From Sphingomonadales bacterium (GTDB lineage Bacteria; Pseudomonadota; Alphaproteobacteria; Sphingomonadales; Sphingomonadaceae), in the NCBI GenBank assembly GCA_016721875.1, contig JADKHG010000014.1:372001-436000 (forward strand): 64,000 bases of DNA, written 5' to 3'. The position numbers and the translations under genes were made by a program. The notes under the pieces are model-generated. The model searched no databases, was not told where the DNA came from, and worked only from the letters and a program-made list of their open reading frames with translations. Shown here piece by piece: positions 16,183 through 25,200 of this stretch (its first letter is position 1; every line of letters begins with the position of its first letter).

Positions 16183-16875
16183 CTAGTTGTCCTTGGGTGC
16201 GGTCCAATCTTTATACTCGGCTGACGACACTTTTCCGTCCTGATTGATGTCAGCCTCAAGATAGAAGCGGTTTCGCATGGCCTTAACGTCAGCCAACATT
16301 ACATATTTACCGGTCACTTCTACCTTTCCTTCTGAGAGACGTTCATAGGTTGGCTCTCCTCCGACTCGCAAAAGCGAGGGGGCCTCCTCACCCTCCAGAA
16401 AACCACTCTTGTCTTCGTCCAATTCATCAAACGTTGATGGGCCGGATATGAGTATTTCGTCCGGCTTTGGGATTACGATGGATTCGGTGGCTGGGGCGAC
16501 GTCGTGCGACAGGACGAAAATCATCGCGCCAATTGTGATGCTCATAACAAATGCTCCAAGTGCCATTGATCGGCGACTAAATGCTAAGCGTGGCGTCAAC
16601 GTCCCGTCTAGGTCCGAAGGTTGGGGTACTGGTGTTTGGTACCCCTCGCGTGCAGCCAGTAAGCGTGACGCTTGAAGCGAAGAAGATACGCCAAGTTTTG
16701 CTCGCGCCATCTTTAGCCGCTTCTCAATGGCATGTGGCGAGATGCCCATATCAATCGCCATCTCTTTTGCCGTTTGGTGACGCTGCAGTCGCCTCAAACA
16801 GTCTTTCTCCCTATCGGTTAGCCGTTCTAGCGCCGCAAGCCTCTCTTCACTTAGTTGATAAACGTCTTGAGCCAT
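16183..16875 (-). CDS. membrane-anchored LuxR-type HTH protein with two EF-hands
   Basis: A 230-residue protein with an unusual order. Residues 15-75 form a LuxR/GerE-type helix-turn-helix (LERLTDREKDCLRRLQRHQT, KEMAIDMGISPHAIEKRLKM). One membrane helix lies at 104-123, after RR. The outer part holds two canonical EF-hand loops: DEDKSGFLEGEE (153-164) and DINQDGKVSSAE (209-220), with all calcium ligand positions filled. A cytoplasmic DNA-binding head joined to a periplasmic calcium-binding tail suggests a one-component sensor (inference). I start at ATG 16875, near the usual N-terminus of such HTH proteins; in-frame starts at 17046 or 17151 are possible. The promoter region upstream is duplicated at 15897-16062. 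Confidence 0.75.
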   Translation of the reverse strand: MAQDVYQLSEERLAALERLTDREKDCLRRLQRHQTAKEMAIDMGISPHAIEKRLKMARAKLGVSSSLQASRLLAAREGYQTPVPQPSDLDGTLTPRLAFSRRSMALGAFVMSITIGAMIFVLSHDVAPATESIVIPKPDEILISGPSTFDELDEDKSGFLEGEEAPSLLRVGGEPTYERLSEGKVEVTGKYVMLADVKAMRNRFYLEADINQDGKVSSAEYKDWTAPKDN

Positions 16876-17074
16876 GATCGCCTGATAAGTGCACGAGTGC
16901 GTTTCGCCAAGTACTGGCCATTGGTACTTTGCTTGTGGGTACCTCGCTTCAGGCTGGTGACCTTGAGCGATTTTGGCCGCCAGTTCGTCAACGTTTCTAT
17001 CGAATGATTGCCCGCTTTCTACTGTTGAAGAGATGAAACCCGCCATTCCGGATTCCCAGCAAAACAGACGACAT

Positions 17075-17264
17075 TTGAATCCCAATCTGCGAACAACAAG
17101 CGATGCCTGTACCAGAGACCACTGGTTCAGAATAAAACGCATATATAACAATATGTTATCTCAGCCCATCCGAGCAAACCATCGTGACGATGGCCGTTCC
17201 TTGGTGTCAACTTTGTCAACTTAGGGGAAGTGGTCCGCCTCAGGCAGCGAGCAGCTCTTCAGGG
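17075..17264. repeat. imperfect direct repeat, copy 2 (Rrf2 gene tail and LuxR/EF-hand promoter)
   Basis: Partner of 15897-16062. On the minus strand it contains the end of the Rrf2 gene, then TTGACA, a perfect palindrome CCATCG-TCA-CGATGG (17195-17181) and ATAACA-TAT-TGTTAT. The CATCGTGACGATG palindrome is the best-kept block in both copies, so it may be an operator. Confidence 0.75.
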
Positions 17265-17671
17265 TCAATCGCGTCGGCGAGGGTGATGCGGTCGAGCACT
17301 GCTGCTGTCTCGTCGCGCACGCGCAGCATCAACGCGCGCAGGCGGCAGTCGGCTTCGTCGAGGCAGTTCTTGCAGGTCTCATGCGCAAAGCGGCTGGCGC
17401 ATGGCACGAGCGCCAAAGAGCCGCGTGAGATGCGGATGATGTCGCCATAGCTGATATCGACGGGAGCAAGGGCCAGCTCATATCCGCCGTCGCGCCCGCG
17501 CTGTGATGCGACGATCCCGGCCCGGGTCATTTCGGACAGGATCACGGTCAGGAATTTGGACGGGATATTCTGAGCCTCGGCAATGTCCTGCAACGGCACC
17601 AACCCCTGCTGATATTTGTCGGCAAGGTGCATCAGTGCGCGGATGGTGTAGCGGGTCTTTTGCGAAAGCAT
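17240..17671 (-). CDS. Rrf2/IscR-family transcriptional regulator
   Basis: DNA-binding regulator of 143 residues. The N-terminal winged helix-turn-helix shows MLSQKTRYTIRALMHLA, IPSKFLTVILSEMTRAGIV and GRDGGYELA (residues 1-68). Four cysteines follow (C91, C100, C103, C109) in CASRFAHETCKNCLDEADC, the region where IscR-type proteins hold an iron-sulfur cluster. It may sense Fe-S status or nitric oxide; the exact subfamily (IscR, NsrR, RirA) cannot be decided. A palindrome directly before its start codon suggests self-control. No isc or suf genes are nearby. Confidence 0.85.
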   Translation of the reverse strand: MLSQKTRYTIRALMHLADKYQQGLVPLQDIAEAQNIPSKFLTVILSEMTRAGIVASQRGRDGGYELALAPVDISYGDIIRISRGSLALVPCASRFAHETCKNCLDEADCRLRALMLRVRDETAAVLDRITLADAIDPEELLAA

Positions 17672-17673
17672 AT

Positions 17674-17690
17674 TCTACCATTAAAGTAGA
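17674..17690. promoter_or_regulatory. candidate Rrf2 operator
   Basis: TCTAC-(7)-GTAGA inverted repeat with an AT-rich centre, as in Rrf2-family binding sites. It begins three bases upstream of the regulator start codon, so binding would block its own expression. Confidence 0.55.
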
Positions 17691-17719
17691 GAGCATTGCC
17701 GCGCAAGAGTGCCGCGACC

Positions 17720-17747
17720 TTGACTCGGGGAATTTACCTGCTATTCG
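17720..17747 (+). promoter_or_regulatory. candidate rplJL promoter with long leader
   Basis: TTGACT and TATTCG separated by 16 bases. A start near 17754 gives a leader of about 230 nt before rplJ. The leader holds hairpins such as GAAGGG-AATTT-GCCCTTC (17801-17818) and ATCGCCC-CC-GGGCGAT near 17920. L10-L12 leaders often bind L10 for autoregulation; this one was not matched to a model. Nothing else was seen in 17691-17987. Confidence 0.4.
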
Positions 17748-17987
17748 CCACCGCTGACCGAGGGGTTCGCCTCTCATGTCACCGTCCGAGACAGTTGGTG
17801 AAGGGAATTTGCCCTTCTTAATTTCCAGCCTAGACGGGGATAGACTCATTCAAGGCGCGCTTGCGTGCCCCCGGCTGCGTAAGCGGCCATGAACCTTCCC
17901 CACGGACTAAGTTACGGATCGCCCCCGGGCGATTCGGTATTCGTGTTGGGTTGGTCCTCAAAAACCGGCCTTGTGATGGAGTAATGC

Positions 17988-18503
17988 ATGAACCGTTCTG
18001 AAAAGACCGATGCGGTTGCTGTGCTGAACGCAACTTTTAACGAATCGGCGGTTGTCGTCGTCACCCGGAATCTGGGTCTGACGGTCGCGCAATCTACCGA
18101 TCTTCGTAACAAGATGCGCGATGCCGGTGCCAATTATAAGGTCGCCAAGAACCGCCTTACCAAAATCGCGCTTGCAGACACGCAATATGCTTCGCTCAGC
18201 GACCTGCTGACCGGACCTACTGCGCTTGCCACATCGGGTGATCCGGTTGCCGCCGCCAAGGTTGCAGTCGAATTCGCCAAAACCAACGACAAATTGGAAA
18301 TTGTCGGCGGAGCGATGGGCGACACTGTTCTGGACGTTGATGGCGTTAAGGCTCTGGCTTCGTTGCCGTCGCTCGATGAACTGCGCGCCAAGCTGATCGG
18401 CCTTGTACAGGCCCCGGCTACCAAGGTTGCTCAGGTTATCTCTGCGCCTGCAGGACAGCTGGCTCGGGTCTTTGGTGCCTATGCAGCGAAAGAAGCTGCT
18501 TAA
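17988..18503 (+). CDS. rplJ: 50S ribosomal protein L10
   Basis: Ribosomal stalk protein that anchors L7/L12 dimers to 23S rRNA. The 171 residues begin MNRSEKTDAVAVLNATFNES and contain LRNKMRDAGANYKVAKNRLT. GGAG lies eight bases before the ATG. rplL follows after 71 bases. It is 9.5 kb from rplA, its usual upstream neighbour. Confidence 0.97.
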   Translation: MNRSEKTDAVAVLNATFNESAVVVVTRNLGLTVAQSTDLRNKMRDAGANYKVAKNRLTKIALADTQYASLSDLLTGPTALATSGDPVAAAKVAVEFAKTNDKLEIVGGAMGDTVLDVDGVKALASLPSLDELRAKLIGLVQAPATKVAQVISAPAGQLARVFGAYAAKEAA

Positions 18504-18574
18504 TCCTTTTAACATCCCCTGCGTGGCGAGCGATCGCGCGGGTAGTATAGCAAAGAAATTGGAGTGTTTTTAAT

Positions 18575-18946
18575 ATGGCTGATATTGCAAAGCTCGTGGA
18601 AGAACTGAGCAAGCTGACCGTTCTCGAAGCGGCTGACCTTTCAAAGGCTCTGGAAGAAGCATGGGGCGTTTCGGCTGCTGCTGCTGTTGCGGTTGCTGGC
18701 CCTGCCGCTGCTGCTGCTCCGGCTGCTGAAGAGCAGACCGAATTCGACGTCATCCTGACCGGCGACGGCGGCAACAAGATTGCTGTCATCAAGGAAGTCC
18801 GCGCGATCACCGCTCTGGGCCTGACCGAAGCCAAGGCTTTGGTTGAATCGGCTCCGAAGGCGATCAAGGAAGGCGTCAACAAGGCTGAAGCCGAAGACAT
18901 CAAGGCGAAGATCCTTGCTGCTGGCGGTACTGTTGAACTGAAGTAA
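18575..18946 (+). CDS. rplL: 50S ribosomal protein L7/L12
   Basis: Stalk protein that recruits translation factors. The 123 residues show the N-terminal dimerisation helix pair (VEELSKLTVLEAADLSKALE), an alanine-rich hinge (residues 33-50) and the C-terminal factor-binding domain (EFDVILTGDGGNKIAVIKEV, GLTEAKALVESAP). It is followed by a terminator at 18974, so rpoB, 8.4 kb away, must use its own promoter. Confidence 0.98.
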   Translation: MADIAKLVEELSKLTVLEAADLSKALEEAWGVSAAAAVAVAGPAAAAAPAAEEQTEFDVILTGDGGNKIAVIKEVRAITALGLTEAKALVESAPKAIKEGVNKAEAEDIKAKILAAGGTVELK

Positions 18947-18973
18947 TAAAGTTTTCCCCGACGGGGGAATTGG

Positions 18974-19004
18974 AAAGGCGGTCTGCGAAAGCGGGCCGCC
19001 TTTT
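18974..19004 (+). terminator. intrinsic terminator after rplL
   Basis: AAAGGCGG / CCGCCTTT stem (8 bp) with a 14-base loop and T-run, 28 bases past the rplL stop. Confidence 0.8.
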
Positions 19005-19268
19005 CGCGTTTTGGTCGGTCGGCGTTCGCCAATCTTCGCCAGAATGGAGCGATTGGAAAATGTTGAGCGGGGTTTTGGGGATGCCAGCAAACCCCGTGGC
19101 ATTGGGCGCTTTGGGTTGCGCATTCATTATCTATTGGTCGTTTCCATCCAGCCATACTTTGCTCCGCTTCGGATCAGACCCATTGTAATTGCTAAATATT
19201 TTTAACCAACTGACGGCCTAGTCCGCCCCCTGTGTCGCGCATCAGCGCATCAGCAAAGGGGATATGAC
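19005..19268. other. intergenic region before the giant adhesin
   Basis: No gene was seen. An AT-rich stretch (AATTGCTAAATATTTTTAACC, 19187-19207) about 60 bases before the adhesin start probably holds its promoter. AAAGGGG precedes the start codon. Confidence 0.4.
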
Positions 19269-22200
19269 ATGCCGTTTTCAAACATCCAAAGTGCGCTTGA
19301 TACGCACGACTTCACCGAGTGCAGCATCGAAGGCGAGAGTCTTGCGCTCGGCCAATTCCACGAACGGGTGCACAGACAACGCGCGCGCTACGCGGCCTTT
19401 GTTGGCGGCGATGGCAGCGCCGCTGCGGACCTCAGCCGTGGCGATCGGCGGCGGATCATGCAGGTGCTGCGCAAAGCCTGTATGGTGATGGGGCCGGGAC
19501 AGAAGAGTCGCCTTGGACGACTGGGTGCCGGCGCAGCGCTCGGCGCGATCATTGCCGGTTTTGCAACACCGGTCTCGGCGCAATATCAGGCAGGCGGTGG
19601 CACCGCGCATGACAGCCAGAGCACAGCGGTCGGCAGCGGCGCTGTTGCCGGGCAGGCGGGGACGCAAACGCTTGATACCAATGGAGACACGATACCCGAT
19701 CTGACTTTGAATCAGGACACAGCGGTTGGCGCCAATGCGTCGGCAACTGGCGGGTTTGCTACCGCCATCGGCAACGGTGTCTCGGCAACAGGGCTCTATG
19801 GTGTCGCGATGGGCAGCGGATCGACCGCGACGGGTGATCAGGCCATTGCCATTGGCCGCAGCAACAGCGTCAACAGCTTCAACACGACCAGCACGATCAC
19901 CAACAATGGTGTATTCGACCGGTCGGCAGGCGGCAATTTTACTTTTCCGGTCGGGGGTACGCAGCTTGCAGGCTATGCCGTGGGCATTGGCAGCGCCAAT
20001 ACGGTAACGTCGGGTGGCGTTGCCATCGGCGCTTCTAATCAGGCTAGCCATGCCAGCAACTTCACGATGGCGCTGGGACTGGGCAACCAGACTGTTGGCG
20101 CCTATGGCGCGGCTATTGGTGTTGCCAATGCCGTCTCTGGCACTTCTGCGGTTGCGATCGGCACCGCAAACCTTGCGAGCGGCAATACTTCCATTGCCAT
20201 GGGCCGCCAGTCGAGTGCCTCGGGCAATACCAGCATTGCACTGGGCAATGTCAGCACCGCCAGCCAGACCAACGCGATAGCCATCGGCCATTCGACTCAG
20301 GCAACGGCGGAAGGAGCGATTGCGCTTGGCGGCGGCACCAATGGGGCCTCGACCAATCTTGATGCGACGGCGGCCCGGGCGACGGGCGCTAATGCCGTGG
20401 CCATTGGAACCAACAGCAATTCCGCAGATGTTGATGCTGTCGCAATCGGGCGTGCCGCTTCGGCTGCCAATGAAGGCGATATCGCTTTCGGCGCAGGGGC
20501 AATCGCGAATTCTGACGTGAACGGCATCAATGCCGGTGCCGTCGCCATCGGCATGAGCTCGGTTGCCAACAACAGCGCCGGTGCCGGCAACAACAGCGTG
20601 GCTATCGGACGACAGGCGATTGCGACCAGCACTGCCGCCGCCGGATCATCGCCGACCGCGATCGGCGCCTTTGCCAATGCTTCGGGTGCCGGGTCACAGG
20701 TGGCAATTGGCGACAGCTCGACAGCATCGGGCACAGACGCAATTGCGATAGGCGGACATGCCTTTGCCGCAGGATCGCTGGCATCGGGAACACGCAGCAC
20801 CGCAATAGGACAGTCAGTGACGGCGGCGGGGCAATCGGCGATTGCCATTGGCGATGGCTCTCAAGCCAGCAACACCAATTCCATCGCAATCGGCACCGGG
20901 AACAATGTGTCGGGTGCGAACAGCGGCGCGATTGGCGATCCCAACACGATCACGGGTTCAGGCAGCTATGCGTTGGGCAACAACAATAGCATCGCCGCCA
21001 ACAACGCCTTTGCCATTGGTAACAATATCAGCATCGCCGCAGGGCGCGACGGGTCAGTCGGCATTGGTGATGGCACGACCGTAGCCGCCCCGAACAGTGG
21101 TGCCTTCACGCTCAACGGCGGGACGGCCGCGGCAACGGCCCCGACCGCTGTGGTCTCGGTGGGCAGCGCCGGTGGTGAGCGGCAACTGACCCATGTCGCG
21201 GCGGGTGTCGTGTCGGCGAGTTCGACCGATGCCATTAATGGCTCACAACTTTTCACAGTGGCAACGGCGGCCAACAATCTGGGCAACAGTCTGGAAAGCG
21301 TGACTGGCGGCGGGCTGGTGATCAATGTCGATGGCACGATTGCAACCGCGCCTTCGATCACGGCTGCGGGTGCCACGCACAACAATGTGACGGCGGCGAT
21401 CCAGGCGCTGAACAGCGCGAACACGACAAGCAATAACGGCCTTGCCTCCGCATTGGGCGGCGGCGCTGCGGTCGCGGCCAATGGCAGTGTGACCGCACCC
21501 AGCTATGTCATCGGCGGCAACACTTATAATGATGTTGGCTCAGCGTTGGCAGCGGCGGCTTCGTCGGGCGGCTTCAACCTCACGACCGGGGCAACTGGAT
21601 CAGGCAGCGTCAGCGGAACCACGGTAGAAGCGGTTGGCGGCGGCGAAACCGTGACCATCCGCGCGGGTGACAATGTGGCGGTGACCCAATCGGGCAACAC
21701 CATCGATGTCGCGCTTAGCTCTACCCTTACGGGTATAGATTCGATTGCCATTACGGGCGGACCAAAAATTGATGGCAACAGGATAGTGCTTGCGGCGGGC
21801 GACAGCTTTGACGCGGGCGGCAATATTCTGTCTAATGTTGGCGCTGGTTCGCTTGCTGCAGGTTCGACGCAGGGCGTCAATGGCGGTCAGGTGAATGCGC
21901 TGGGCTCCAGCGTTGCCAGTAACCTTGGTGGCGGTTCGACCTTTAACCCGGCGACAGGCGCTGTCACCGCTCCCACCTATAGCGTGGCCGGGGGTACGCA
22001 GAATGACGTCGGTGCTGCCTTCGCCGCGCTCAACGGTGCGAACAATGCAGCCAATAGTGGGCTGGCAGCAGCCATCGGAGGAGGTGCTGCAGTGGCCGCC
22101 AATGGCGCCGTCACCGCACCAAGCGTCAACGTCAATGGCACCAATTACAGCAATTTGGCCGATGCGATTTCGGCGGCTGGTGCGGGTTTCAACCTGACCA

Positions 22201-25200
22201 CCGCTGCCGCTGGATCAGGCGTCGCGAATGGCAGTTCGGTTGTGGGGGTCGGCGCGGGAGAAACCGTCACGCTGACTGCGGGCGATAATATTGTCACCAC
22301 ACAAAGCGGCAATGGCGTCACGGTTGCGCTCAATAGCGATCTGACCGGCTTGTCGAGCCTCACCATTATCGGCGGCCCTTCGCTCAGCGGATCGGGCATT
22401 GCGATGAATGGTGATGGCATCAATGGCCTTGCCGCAGGATCGACCGCTGCAGGTTCAACCGATGCGATTAACGGCGGGCAGCTGAACACCGGCCTTGCCT
22501 CTGTTGCCAGCAATCTTGGCGGCGGGTCGGTCTATGATCCACTGACGGGAACAGTGACTGCTCCGACCTATACCGTTCAGGGTTCGACCTACAGCAATGT
22601 AGGTGCAGCCTTGGGTGCCGTGGACAGCAACCTCGGCAATGTCCTGAATGGCACGGCGGGGCTTGTCCAGCAGACGGGCGGAGCACCCGGGGCGGGGCTG
22701 ATTACGGTTGGCGCGGCAACGGGCGGGACGCATGTTTCCTTCGCCGGCACTGATGGTGATCGTGTGCTAACGGATGTCACGGCGGGTGCGCTGACGGCGG
22801 GTTCGACCGACGCGGTCAATGGCGGGCAGATCAATACGCTCGCTGCATCAAATGCCTCGATCATTGGTGGTGGCGCGAGTTTCAATCCGCTGACGGGTGT
22901 GTTCACCGCCCCGATCATCATGGTAGGGGGAACAGGCTATGCCAATGTGTCCGACGCAATCGAGGCTGGCGATGCCAAGACCGATACGCTGGGTGCAAGC
23001 ACGGCAGCTGGTCTGGGTGGCGGATCGGTCTATGATCCGGCAACCGGTACGGTCTCGGCCCCGGCCTATGCGGTGGCGGGTGGTAACCAGTCGAACGCCG
23101 GTGCAGCCTTTGCCGCTTTGGACAACGCCAACAATAGCGCCAACACCGGACTGGCAGCAGCGCTTGGTGGCGGTGCCGCGGTTGCGGCCGACGGCACGGT
23201 AACCGCACCCAGCTACACAGTGCAGGGCGCAACCCACAACAATGTCGGCGCGGCCTTGGGCGCTGTGGACAGCAACCTGACCAACCTGCTGAACGGCAGC
23301 GCGGGGCTTGTGCAGCAAGTGGGCGGCGCTCCGGGCAACGGCCTGATGACTGTGGGTGCAGCCACTGGCGGCACGCAGATGAGCTTTGCCGGAACCGACG
23401 GTGACCGCGTGCTCTCTGGCGTTGCCGCGGGCAATCTGGCCGCCGGCTCGACCGAAGCTGTCAACGGATCGCAGCTTTATGCACTTGCCAATGCGCTGGG
23501 CGCTCCGGTTGGCCCCGGGGGTGCAGTGATACCACCAGCCTTTGTGATCGAGGGTTCAACCTATAGCAATGCAGGCGACGCCTTTGCCGCGATTGACAGC
23601 GCGCTGAGTGGCGGCGGGATCAAATATTTCCGCGCCAATTCGACACTGTCGGATTCTACGCCTTTGGGCATCGATTCGATTGCGGTTGGTCCGGTGTCCG
23701 GTGCAGGTGGAGATCAGGCGATTTCGGTCGGGTTGAACGCTGCGGCGACCAGTCTGAACGCGATTGCCATAGGCACCGGCAGCACCGCCAGCGGCGCGAG
23801 CAGCCTTGCCATTGGTGTCGGCAATCTGGTGTCGGGCGACAATTCAGGGGCCTTTGGCGACCCCAATGTCGTGACCGGATCGGGTAGCTATGCCTTTGGC
23901 AATGACAACAGCATCGACGCCAACAATGCCTTCGCGCTGGGCAACAATATCAGCATCGCGGCGGGACTCGATGGGTCGGTCGGAATCGGCAACGGCGCAA
24001 CCGTATCCGCCCCCAATTTTGGCGCATATAGCGTCAATGGCGGGTTGATCGCGGGGACGGCTCCGGTGGCCGTGGTCTCGATTGGTGCTACAGGGGCCGA
24101 ACGGCAAATGACCAATGTCGCGGCAGGTGTGGTTTCGGCCAGCTCGACCGATGCGGTCAATGGATCGCAATTGTTCGCGGTTGGTAGCGCGCTGACCGCG
24201 CAGGGCAATGGTCTGGCTGCAGCGCTTGGCGGCGGTGCGGCGGTATCGCCCGACGGAACTGTGACTGCACCCAGCTACACAGTGCAAGGCAGCAGCTATG
24301 GCAATGTCGGTGCGGCATTGGGTGCGGTCGATGGCAATCTGACCACGCTCAATGGCGCAGTCGCCAGCCTTGCCAACGGCACATCCGGGCTGGTGCAACA
24401 GGCAGGCGGCTCACCCGGCAATGGCGCGATCACGGTCGGTGCGGCTACTGGCGGCACGCTGATCAATGTTGCAGGAACCGATGGTAACCGTGTGGTTACC
24501 GGCGTTGCCGACGGTGCGATCGCAGCTGGCTCCAGCGATGCCGTCAATGGCGGGCAGCTATTCGCAGTGCAAACCGTCGCCGATGGTGCTCTCCAGCGCA
24601 GCGGCGGTGCGATGACCGGGCAGATCGACATGGGCGGCAATCGCATCACCAATCTGGGCGCTCCGGTTGCGGCCAGCGATGCGGCAACGCGCGGCTATGT
24701 CGATGGCGTTGCAGCAGCGGGTACCGCTACTACCAATGCGCTCGGCCAAAGCGTCGCCGCCAATCTCGGCGGCGGGGCCAGCTATGATCCGGCAACGGGT
24801 CAGGTCAGCGCACCCAGCTATGTCGTTGGCGGTGTGGCACGCGGCAATGTCGGCGATGCGATTGCCGCAACCAACCGGCTGGGCGTGCAATATGTGGCTG
24901 ATGCCAGCGGCAATCCGACCAACGCCGTCCGCCTGACCGGCAATGGCAATGGCCAGCCGGTGGCGGTGACCAATGTCGCGGCGGGCGCGCTCAATGCAAC
25001 CTCGACCGAGGTGGTCAACGGCGGGCAGCTTTATGCGGTGCAACAGGTCGCGGCGGGTGCAGTGCAATATGACCGCAACCCCGACGGCAGTCTGAACTTC
25101 TCCTCGGTCAGCCTCGGCACGCCCGGAACACCGGTTCAGGTGCGCAATGTTGCCCCGGCCATTCGGTCAACCGACGCAGTCAATCTGGGGCAGATGCAAT

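Noticed and set aside
14590..17230. Prophage or integrative element
   Set aside because: No integrase, phage gene, tRNA target or clear attachment repeats are present, only lower GC and an Abi gene.
19278..20848. Open frames opposite the giant adhesin
   Set aside because: They reflect the repetitive head codons read backwards and have low-complexity translations.
19600..21110. Regularly spaced short repeats suggesting a CRISPR array
   Set aside because: The period is about 42 bases in frame and encodes the 14-residue adhesin head repeats; there are no unique spacers of constant size and no cas genes.
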